Source of the DNA: an uncultured Collinsella sp.
Lineage (GTDB): Bacteria; Actinomycetota; Coriobacteriia; Coriobacteriales; Coriobacteriaceae
Assembly (NCBI GenBank): GCA_900553935.1
Contig: USFK01000010.1
Location: 1 to 19,551, forward strand
DNA length: 19,551 nucleotides
Direction: 5' to 3'
The notes under the pieces were generated by a model. The model was not told the DNA's origin. It did no database searches and saw nothing but the letters and a program-made list of their open reading frames with translations. The position numbers were made by a program, and so were the translations under genes. Below, piece after piece: positions 1 through 6,710 of the stretch (positions are counted from its first letter, which is position 1; every line of letters begins with the position of its first letter).

Positions 1-24
1 TGGCTCGCCCGCTTTTTCATCGCG

Positions 25-3000
25 CTAGCGCTTCTTTGGGATTGACCTAAGGCGAGCGAACCATAGGGCTGCGGCACCCGAGGTCAGGAGCGCGGTGATG
101 CAAGCGACGATGGAAGCTGATCCTGTTGCCGGTAGGTCCTGCGGTAGGGTACAGCGTTGAATGACACTGTCCTCGTCATGTGACTCAAGTTTATCGCCGC
201 CGCCGTTGCGGCAAAGATCGACGCGTGCGCTGTTGGTGAGTGCAGTTTGGGGTGTGTAAGCCGACGTTGCCTGCATGTGCACGACTGCGCCCCGAGCATC
301 TGTGCCAAGGATTGCTTTGGCATCGTCAAGGTCGTCGTGCTCATCTTTGAGATCATCACGGGTCCAAGAATCCGTATCGCTTCGAGTCGTAAAGTCGGCG
401 GCTACCGCACCGTATTCAATGCGAATGCCCGTCACGACGGTATTGGATGCAAGGTCGAGTTCTTTCGCCTCGAGTGTGGCGGATTCCGTGGTCGAGACAT
501 CCGCCTTCCAGAGGTGCCAGCCGTCGTAATCGAGGAGGCGACAGTCCTCACCAAGGCTCTCTTTTACTTCGTCGGACTCAAGCCAAGGATTTTCGTGCCC
601 ATCGTCAAGCGTCGCGTTTGCCGGCTCATCGGCTTCTGTCGAGTCCAACGGCGTTGTGCGATACCACACGTTGCACAGACCGTTGAGGTCGCCGATGGCG
701 ACGGGGATTTCGATTGAGACGAATCTCGCCGTGCCGTCTTTGGCGCACTCAAGATTATCGGTAATCGTAAACTCATCAACCCAAGTAGCGGAATCGTTTC
801 GAGCATCGATGGTATAGGAGAAAAGCCCATCACTATTGGTTTGCGTCGCGGCGCGATTTTTACCATCGCCGTTGGCCAACAGGCCCTTTTCGATAGGTTG
901 GACAAGCTCCTGACGCTTGTCGACCTGTCCTTTGATCTCGATGGGCGCATCCTTCATCGAGACGGATTGGACTTCTCCCGTGTCCTTTATTTCAAACGTT
1001 ATCTCCTCGGCAAGGTCATAGGTCCGCGGAGATATCATTTCGCGCAACGAGTAGGTGCCGGGTGCAAGATGTTCGACGCGGTGCGGCTTGTCGGATGAGG
1101 TCCAGGAGTCTATTTCGGTTTTATCGGGACCATATAAGGTGAGTTGTGCGCCTTTCACTTCCTGCTCTCCGCTTGCAGCGACCTTGGAGATATCAACCTT
1201 GGTGTAATCGTCTGATACGTTAAGCCGTGCTTCTACAACGGGTGTTTTCTGGTCGGCATAAGTAAGGTCGACAATATGGGATGTCCGATCGAGTAAGAAG
1301 CCTGCCGGCGCTTGAGTCTCGACAACCTCGTAGTGCGCGGTGCCAGATCCCAGCGGGAGGTCGTCCGCACGTGCTTCTCCAGTTTCATCCGTCGTGACGG
1401 TAGCGACAGTCTCACCGTCGAGCGCGGCAATGCTACCGTCGGGGCGCACGATATCACCCGAGGCACGGATCTCAAAGACGGCGCCCGCGAGGCTGCTGCC
1501 GTCTACGGCATCGGTTTTAACGATCCTGATGTTTCCGATCGCGGCGTGGTCATAATACGAGGCGATTGCAACGGGCGTTAGGTTCATGTCGGCGGGTATG
1601 TTTACCTCGATCTCTTCGCCGACAAGATAGGGCTCTTTGGCCGAGGTTTCGCGTACATAATAGGTGCCCGGCACGAGCGATTCGGGCAGTGTGACGGTCC
1701 CGGTCGCGTCAGTCGTAAAGGTGTCCATTACGTTATGTGCTGGATACCAGCAAGTTTGTGAGACAGGTTTGTGATTGCTGTCGAGTAGTTGGAAGGTGAA
1801 TCCGGCTAGTGGAACAGAAGCGCCTGTTTGGGCATCGCGTTTTACAATTTGGAGGTGCGTCGACAGAGCGTGGTTGTCCACGATATATTGAAGCTCGGCG
1901 CCGTCGGAAATCTGATTGGCCCCGACGGTCCATTCTCCTGCACGTTTAAAACCCTCGGGGACGGATTCCGGAACCTCGCGAACCGTGTAGCCGGCACGGT
2001 CGTATGGGACGGCTCCGTGGACACCGGCGGGTCGCTTGCCTGTGCCGAACCATGCTTCGGGCTGGTCTTTGGTGGAGGCAAAGCCATAGATGTTTGTAGT
2101 CAGTGTGCCAACAACCTGCTGAGAGCTGTTACTGACAACCTCAAAGACAACATCTCCTGCCGGCTGCTCCAGGCCGGATTGATCGCTATTGCCGTAGTCC
2201 TTGAATTTGGAAATCTCAAGGTCAAACGCAATGGGGATATCGGAAACGCGAGATTCGATTTCGACCACGCCTGAATCGCCGAGTTGGTCGGCTCCAACGG
2301 TGTAAGACCAACTGTCACCGGAGGGCAAATAGCCCTCGGGCGCCTTCGATTCATAGATGGTAAAGGTTCCCAGGGGGACATCGGTGAGGGTAGCTCGACC
2401 GCTTTCATCGGTCCTGAGAGTTTGTGTCCATCCAGGGGTTGATTGCGATACGCACACGAATTCTGCTCCTGCGAGCGAAGCCCCAACTTGGGGGCCTGCA
2501 TTCGTTGCGGCGTCGAGCTTTACAATGCGCAAGGTAATGGTGCCGGGTTGTTCATCAATGGTGACGTATCCGCCGTTATCCGTCGTGGTAAAGGCAATGC
2601 GATCGTGCAGGGGGATATAACCAGCTGGCGCTGTTGTCTCAACTAGGTAGTATGTCGTGTTGGGTAGGAGTGTTGCCTGCGCTCGACCGTTGCTGTCCAT
2701 CTGGACGGTGCCGACACGCGCGCCGCTGGCGCTCTCAAAAACATCGAATGTTGCCCCGTCAAACTGATAAGTATTGTTTCCGCTGGTAATGGCAGCGTTT
2801 GCAGACTGCTTTTGGAAGGAAACAGAGACTGCCGGCAGTACATAGAGCATGTCTTGACGTTTGCTGCCGCCCGATACGGTTCCTATATAGCGCCGCGCGC
2901 GGTGCGGAGCGGCTTTGATGCTTCCTGATTTTGCGCTGTCGTGGAGCCACCGCGCAGCCGCCACGACTTCATTGTCGGCGGTAAAGTGCCCGCTCTTGGT

Positions 3001-3456
3001 TTTGCCCTGAGCGGTTGTGTAGGAGTAGGTGCCGTCGACATGGGTAGTGCCGTTGAGCATCCATACGGCAAGCTGGGTGGCGGCGCGGGCGCGATCGGGT
3101 GAAAGATGGTAACCGCCAAACGACGTGGCGGTAGGATATCCGTGACAAACGATTGCCGCGAACTCGTCGTCGAGCCACACCCAGCCTTGATCAAAGTTGA
3201 GCCATGGGCCGCCCGGCTTGGTGGGGCCGGGGCGCTCCTGGTTCATGCAGTAGGCAATCGAGGCGTCTTGAGCTTCATACTTGCCGATGAAGAAGGGCCC
3301 ACAATCATCGCTAATAGTGCGGAAGCCGAGCTGGTCGTAGCCATCGACGGCAAATGCGGCTCCCGGTGCCAGACAGCCGAAAAGCAGGAAGAGGAGCAGG
3401 AGCAGCGGACCTGTTGCGATTGCGCTGTGGACAGAGTGCGTGGGTGCGTTGGACAT
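25..3456 (-). CDS. LPxTG-anchored thioester-domain and SpaA-repeat surface adhesin
   Basis: Probable cell-wall adhesin of 1143 residues. Residues 1-36 form a signal peptide ending at AFA. The next ~150 residues resemble the thioester domain of Gram-positive TIE adhesins: Cys70 (in YCMN) and Gln128 (in TQLAVW) are the expected thioester pair, which in that family bonds covalently to host surfaces. Six SpaA/Cna-B-like modules follow, recognisable from late strands carrying a candidate isopeptide Glu (about E273, E369, E494, E603, E713, E806) and, in most, an early Lys in an IVK/ISK motif. Residues ~845-1100 are a different, acidic domain that I do not recognise. The C-terminus has LPATG at 1108-1112, a hydrophobic helix and a basic tail, so sortase anchoring is expected. 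ATG at 3456 follows AAGGAG at 3462-3467. No sortase or pilin partner is visible; it could lie left of the window. Confidence 0.9.
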   Translation of the reverse strand: MSNAPTHSVHSAIATGPLLLLLFLLFGCLAPGAAFAVDGYDQLGFRTISDDCGPFFIGKYEAQDASIAYCMNQERPGPTKPGGPWLNFDQGWVWLDDEFAAIVCHGYPTATSFGGYHLSPDRARAATQLAVWMLNGTTHVDGTYSYTTAQGKTKSGHFTADNEVVAAARWLHDSAKSGSIKAAPHRARRYIGTVSGGSKRQDMLYVLPAVSVSFQKQSANAAITSGNNTYQFDGATFDVFESASGARVGTVQMDSNGRAQATLLPNTTYYLVETTAPAGYIPLHDRIAFTTTDNGGYVTIDEQPGTITLRIVKLDAATNAGPQVGASLAGAEFVCVSQSTPGWTQTLRTDESGRATLTDVPLGTFTIYESKAPEGYLPSGDSWSYTVGADQLGDSGVVEIESRVSDIPIAFDLEISKFKDYGNSDQSGLEQPAGDVVFEVVSNSSQQVVGTLTTNIYGFASTKDQPEAWFGTGKRPAGVHGAVPYDRAGYTVREVPESVPEGFKRAGEWTVGANQISDGAELQYIVDNHALSTHLQIVKRDAQTGASVPLAGFTFQLLDSNHKPVSQTCWYPAHNVMDTFTTDATGTVTLPESLVPGTYYVRETSAKEPYLVGEEIEVNIPADMNLTPVAIASYYDHAAIGNIRIVKTDAVDGSSLAGAVFEIRASGDIVRPDGSIAALDGETVATVTTDETGEARADDLPLGSGTAHYEVVETQAPAGFLLDRTSHIVDLTYADQKTPVVEARLNVSDDYTKVDISKVAASGEQEVKGAQLTLYGPDKTEIDSWTSSDKPHRVEHLAPGTYSLREMISPRTYDLAEEITFEIKDTGEVQSVSMKDAPIEIKGQVDKRQELVQPIEKGLLANGDGKNRAATQTNSDGLFSYTIDARNDSATWVDEFTITDNLECAKDGTARFVSIEIPVAIGDLNGLCNVWYRTTPLDSTEADEPANATLDDGHENPWLESDEVKESLGEDCRLLDYDGWHLWKADVSTTESATLEAKELDLASNTVVTGIRIEYGAVAADFTTRSDTDSWTRDDLKDEHDDLDDAKAILGTDARGAVVHMQATSAYTPQTALTNSARVDLCRNGGGDKLESHDEDSVIQRCTLPQDLPATGSASIVACITALLTSGAAALWFARLRSIPKKR

Positions 3457-3753
3457 GGCTGCTCCTTATCCCTCGTGCGCCGCATGAGGAGGTTGCGACG
3501 CGTAGGATGAGGCTACCCCCGAGGTTCATGCGGGTAAGTACCGGAGCCTGACCAAAAGCTTGCCCAATTCCTGACAAATTGAGCTCAAATACAACAATCA
3601 GGCAAAAGCGCAGGTAGAAGATAAGGAGAACAGGAGGCCAAAGGTCCTCGTCTCCACAATTGATGCGATTTTCAAACGAATCTCCACAGCTAAAACAAGC
3701 ATCGCCACCCTTGTATCGAACAAGACAACCGCGTTATACTAGCCAACACATAA
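3457..3753. other. Intergenic leader region of the adhesin gene
   Basis: This gap of about 300 bases holds the minus-strand leader of the adhesin gene and the promoter of tRNA-Gly. A nested inverted repeat at 3510-3549 pairs AGGC with GCCT outside and TACCC with GGGTA inside, and would be transcribed about 55 nt upstream of the adhesin start. I tried to match it to the c-di-GMP riboswitch consensus and could not. No convincing -35/-10 pair for the adhesin gene was found and no supported ORF is present. Confidence 0.4.
3735..3740 (+). promoter_or_regulatory. Probable -10 element of tRNA-Gly
   Basis: TATACT lies 13 bases before the tRNA 5' end. The only -35 candidate, TTGTAT at 3711-3716 with an 18-bp spacer, is weak. 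Confidence 0.5.
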
Positions 3754-3828
3754 GCGGGCATCGCCAAGTGGTAAGGCATCAGCTTCCCAAGCTGACACTC
3801 GCGGGTTCGAGTCCCGTTGCCCGCTCCA
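3754..3828 (+). tRNA. tRNA-Gly (anticodon CCC)
   Basis: A complete cloverleaf can be drawn. The acceptor stem pairs GCGGGCA with TGCCCGC. The D arm contains AAGTGGTAA. The anticodon stem TCAGC/GCTGA encloses the loop TTCCCAA, with anticodon CCC at 3786-3788. The T arm is GCGGG-TTCGAGT-CCCGT. The discriminator T is followed by an encoded CCA at 3826-3828. It decodes GGG and wobble-related Gly codons. Its last 18 nt recur three times in the downstream repeat array, which makes this gene the probable origin of that array. Confidence 0.97.
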
Positions 3829-3840
3829 GTAAAAAGCACA

Positions 3841-3872
3841 AGCACGGCGCCATCACGGTGCCGTGCTTTTTT
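3841..3872 (+). terminator. Intrinsic terminator of tRNA-Gly
   Basis: GCACGGC and GCCGTGC pair around a short loop and are followed by a run of six T. It begins 12 bases after the tRNA, so the repeat array further downstream is probably not part of the main tRNA transcript. Confidence 0.85.
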
Positions 3873-3883
3873 CAATAAAGTGC

Positions 3884-3899
3884 CGGGACTCGAACCCGC
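3884..3899 (-). repeat. Inverted copy of the tRNA-Gly T arm
   Basis: These 16 bases are the exact reverse complement of 3801-3816, the T arm of the upstream tRNA-Gly. Similarity stops on both sides, so it is not a second complete tRNA. Part could be chance, since T arms are conserved between tRNAs, but a fully identical stem and loop next to three forward tRNA-tail copies suggests common origin. Confidence 0.7.
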
Positions 3900-3968
3900 C
3901 AGGGTGCGAGCGTTAAATAAACGCGAAGCGTTTATAGCGAGCAGGCAAGGTCGCCGATAGGCGACCGC

Positions 3969-4020
3969 AGCCGGTGCGGATTTGCGAAGCAAATACGCGG
4001 ATGTCCCGTTGCCCGCTCCA
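3969..4020 (+). repeat. tRNA-tail repeat, copy 1
   Basis: First of three 52-bp copies. It contains an imperfect hairpin, GCGGATTTGC and GCAAATACGC around a GAA triloop, and ends with GTCCCGTTGCCCGCTCCA, identical to the last 18 nt of tRNA-Gly including CCA. It differs from copies 2 and 3 by one base (T at 4002). Identity with copy 3 extends 7 bases further left, to 3962. Confidence 0.95.
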
Positions 4021-4102
4021 CCGAGCACGGGAGACAGCCGGGAGCGTCAGATTCAACCCGTTTTGCCCGCGCGTGTGCGTAGGGCCAAGTTTTTCCGCCT
4101 GA

Positions 4103-4154
4103 AGCCGGTGCGGATTTGCGAAGCAAATACGCGGACGTCCCGTTGCCCGCTCCA
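4103..4154 (+). repeat. tRNA-tail repeat, copy 2
   Basis: Second 52-bp copy, starting 134 bp after the start of copy 1. It has the same hairpin and the same 18-nt tRNA-Gly 3' end. The spacer before it (4021-4102) begins with a 14-base motif, CGAGCRCGGGAGAC, shared with the next spacer; the remainder of the two spacers is largely unrelated. Confidence 0.95.
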
Positions 4155-4233
4155 TCGAGCGCGGGAGACTTTGGGGCGGCCAATTCAACAAAGTCTTCCC
4201 CATCGTCTCCGTGAATCCGAGGAGATCGACCGC

Positions 4234-4285
4234 AGCCGGTGCGGATTTGCGAAGCAAATACGCGGACGTCCCGTTGCCCGCTCCA
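4234..4285 (+). repeat. tRNA-tail repeat, copy 3
   Basis: Third 52-bp copy, 131 bp after copy 2 and identical to it. It ends about 50 bases before the purB -10 element. The shared CGAGC motif does not follow this copy, so the array ends here. Confidence 0.95.
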
Positions 4286-4337
4286 ATTCCAAAATGTTAG
4301 GTTAATGCCTGCTGCCCATACTTGCACCTGCGCACGG

Positions 4338-4343
4338 TACAAT
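4338..4343 (+). promoter_or_regulatory. Probable -10 element of purB
   Basis: TACAAT lies 44 bases before the purB start and matches the -10 hexamer of the tRNA-Lys gene in this window. TTGCAC at 4322-4327 is too close to serve as its -35, and no good -35 at standard spacing is visible. Confidence 0.45.
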
Positions 4344-4387
4344 GGTTGGGTTACGACCAACGTGCCAATAACCAAAAAGGAGCCGCT

Positions 4388-5734
4388 ATGATCGATCGCT
4401 ATACCCGCCCGGAGATGGGACACATCTTCTCCCTCGAGAACAAGTACGCCATTTGGCAGGAGATCGAGGTCCTGGCCTGTGAGGCCCAGGCGGAGCTCGG
4501 CAAGATCGGCATTTCTAAAGACGAAGCCCAGTGGATCCGCGACCATGCCAACTTTGAGAAGGCAAAGGTCGACGAGATCGAGGAGGTCACGCGCCACGAC
4601 GTCATCGCCTTCCTGACCAACATGAAGGAGTACATCGACGCCGATGTTCCCGAGGGCGACCCCAAGCCCAGCCGCTGGGTTCACTATGGCATGACCAGCT
4701 CCGATCTGGGCGACACGGCTCTGTGCTACCAGCTCACCCAGGCCTGCGACCTGATCATCGAGGACGTCAAGAAGCTCGGCGAGATTTGCAAGCGTCGCGC
4801 CTTTGAGGAGCGCAACACGCTCTGTGCCGGCCGCACTCATGGCATCCACGCCGAGCCGATGACCTTCGGCATGAAGTTCGGCTCTTGGGCCTGGGAACTC
4901 AAGCGCGATCTGGATCGTCTTGAGGACGCCCGCAAGAATGTTGCCTTCGGTGCCATCTCGGGCGCTGTTGGCACGTACAGCTCCATCGAACCGTTTGTCG
5001 AGGAGTATGTCTGCGAGCACCTGGGTCTGGTTCACGACCCGCTGTCCACGCAGGTTATCAGCCGCGACCATCACGCCTATCTCGCCGGCGTTCTCGCCAC
5101 CACCGCGGCCACCTGCGAGCGCATCGCTACCGAGGTTCGCAATCTGCAGAAGACCGATACGCTCGAGGCCGAGGAGCCGTTCCGCAAGGGTCAAAAGGGC
5201 AGCTCCGCCATGCCGCACAAGCGCAACCCGATCACCATGGAGAAGGTCTGCGGTCTGTCGCGCGTCGTGAAGTCCAACGCCCAGGTTGCCTTCGATAACG
5301 TCGCCCTGTGGCACGAGCGTGACATTTCGCACTCCTCTGCCGAGCGTGTCGCCCAGGCCGACAGCTTCATCGCCCTCGACCACATGTTCCAGTGCCTCAT
5401 CCGCGTTATCGACGGCCTGCAGCTGTACCCTGCCCGCATGATGGCCAACCTCAATAAGACCCGCGGCCTCATCTTCTCCTCCAAGGTGCTGCTGGCCCTC
5501 GTCGACACGGGCATCACCCGCGAGGACGCGTACGCCATTGTGCAGGAGAACGCCATGGCAACCTGGCGCGAGGTGCAGGATTGCGTCTCCGGCCCCACCT
5601 TTAAGGAGCGTCTCGAGGCCGACCCGCGCTGCACCGTCAGCCAGGAGAAGCTCGACGAGATCTTTGACCCGTGGGACTTCCTCACCCGTATCGACACGGT
5701 CTTCGATCGCCTGGAGCAGCTGAGCTTCGAGTAG
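4388..5734 (+). CDS. purB: Adenylosuccinate lyase
   Basis: Cytosolic purine enzyme of 448 residues that releases fumarate from SAICAR and from adenylosuccinate, so it acts twice on the way to AMP. The fumarase/aspartase signature GSSAMPHKRNP is at about 271-281 and carries the catalytic serine. His151 lies in GRTHGIHAEP and TSSDLGDTA is at ~103-111, both family hallmarks. I chose ATG at 4388 because AAAAAGGAG (4374-4382) precedes it at five bases; an upstream ATG-like extension has no ribosome site and family similarity begins at MIDRYTRPEM. It is monocistronic, with its own -10 and a strong terminator. PurC, which makes its SAICAR substrate, is encoded 7 kb away in another unit. Confidence 0.97.
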   Translation: MIDRYTRPEMGHIFSLENKYAIWQEIEVLACEAQAELGKIGISKDEAQWIRDHANFEKAKVDEIEEVTRHDVIAFLTNMKEYIDADVPEGDPKPSRWVHYGMTSSDLGDTALCYQLTQACDLIIEDVKKLGEICKRRAFEERNTLCAGRTHGIHAEPMTFGMKFGSWAWELKRDLDRLEDARKNVAFGAISGAVGTYSSIEPFVEEYVCEHLGLVHDPLSTQVISRDHHAYLAGVLATTAATCERIATEVRNLQKTDTLEAEEPFRKGQKGSSAMPHKRNPITMEKVCGLSRVVKSNAQVAFDNVALWHERDISHSSAERVAQADSFIALDHMFQCLIRVIDGLQLYPARMMANLNKTRGLIFSSKVLLALVDTGITREDAYAIVQENAMATWREVQDCVSGPTFKERLEADPRCTVSQEKLDEIFDPWDFLTRIDTVFDRLEQLSFE

Positions 5735-5777
5735 GGTTGACCTAATTCGACCGCCCGCAGATGCATTTCAACCATTG

Positions 5778-5810
5778 GCGCCTTGCCCGTCTTGGGCGAG
5801 GCGCTTTTTT
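5778..5810 (+). terminator. Intrinsic terminator of purB
   Basis: GCGCCTTGCCC pairs with GGGCGAGGCGC (one T-G wobble) around a four-base loop and is followed by six T. It separates purB from the next operon. Confidence 0.92.
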
Positions 5811-5873
5811 CGCTGCTGAATCGGCTCCCGGTAATAAAATGAATCCTACTGCTGTTTCGATGAAAGGAGGCGC

Positions 5874-6710
5874 GTGCCCAGACGTATCAAGCGAGCCACC
5901 ATTGTCTCGTCTGTGCTCATACTCCTTGTTGCCGCCTGTGCGGTCGCCCTGACGTATACCGCTCGAAACAGCTCTCCCTCCTCGAATGAAACCGACAAGG
6001 ATCTCCCGGTACTCAAAATCGGCGTTACGGATAACGATCCCTATGTGTATATCGATACCACGGGCGATTACGCCGGTATCGATATCGATATCGCGCGTGA
6101 GGCCTGCAAGCGTGCTGGAATCAAACCGCAATTTGTTGACATATCTTGGAATGATCGCGATCGCCTGCTCAAAAACGGCGATATCGATTGTCTGTGGTGC
6201 GACTATTCGCCCTGTTATCGCGAAGATGATTATTACTGGACTGAGCCGTATCTGACCGTGACAGTCTCGGTTGCCGCCAAGAAAACGAGTGGTATCAAGG
6301 GTTTGGAGTCTCTCGATGGAAGCAAGACCATTGCGGTGATTGCGGGTTCGGTGAGTGAACGCCGATTGCTTGCCGGGGACCTAGGGATCTCGCCGGATGT
6401 GCACATCAAATCGTATGGTTCTGCCGAACTCTGCAAAGCTGCCCTGGTCAAAGGTTATGCTGACTGTTGGATGGCGGACGTTCAATCGCTCGACCGGCTC
6501 GTCGCGCAGTATCCCGGTGTTTATCGCGTGTTTGCCGACAACGTTATGACAGTTGACCTGGGCGTTGCGTTTGAGAACAGCTATGAGGGGGAGTACGTCA
6601 AAAACCTCAATACCGTGCTGTTCGACATGGACCGAGATGGCACGATTGAGCGCATTGTGGACAGTTACAAGGCAGGGGCGACGACAGGCAGGCAAGGAGC
6701 GGAATCATGA
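5874..6710 (+). CDS. Family 3 extracellular solute-binding protein
   Basis: A 278-residue exported protein of the type that binds amino acids for ABC transporters or sensors. Residues 9-29 are a hydrophobic export signal; VAAC (Cys22) is a possible lipobox, though the hydrophobic stretch continues past it, so a membrane anchor is also possible. The bilobed binding domain spans ~46-268 and starts LKIGVTDNDPY. Arg116 in the SPCYRED segment sits where family members bind the ligand carboxylate. The GTG start at 5874 follows AAAGGAGG three bases away. The stop overlaps the next ATG (ATGA at 6707), and no transporter permease or ATPase is nearby. I infer that it presents a ligand to the coupled diguanylate cyclase rather than feeding a transporter. 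Confidence 0.85.
   Translation: MPRRIKRATIVSSVLILLVAACAVALTYTARNSSPSSNETDKDLPVLKIGVTDNDPYVYIDTTGDYAGIDIDIAREACKRAGIKPQFVDISWNDRDRLLKNGDIDCLWCDYSPCYREDDYYWTEPYLTVTVSVAAKKTSGIKGLESLDGSKTIAVIAGSVSERRLLAGDLGISPDVHIKSYGSAELCKAALVKGYADCWMADVQSLDRLVAQYPGVYRVFADNVMTVDLGVAFENSYEGEYVKNLNTVLFDMDRDGTIERIVDSYKAGATTGRQGAES

Noticed and set aside
3505..3570. c-di-GMP riboswitch upstream of the adhesin
   Set aside because: The conserved GEMM core elements could not be found; only a generic nested stem is present.
3962..4285. CRISPR array
   Set aside because: Only three copies, repeats of 52 bp, spacers of ~80 bp that share a common start, repeat ends identical to a tRNA, and no cas gene.
3982..4305. Open frame across the tRNA-tail repeats that could be annotated as a small hypothetical protein
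   Set aside because: It is a repeated translation of the repeat units with no ribosome site; the DNA repeat explains it.
3932..5383. Long minus-strand open frame (483 codons) antisense to purB and running into the tRNA-tail array
   Set aside because: It mirrors the codon structure of purB, has no ribosome site and reads through the repeat array; purB is certain on the other strand.
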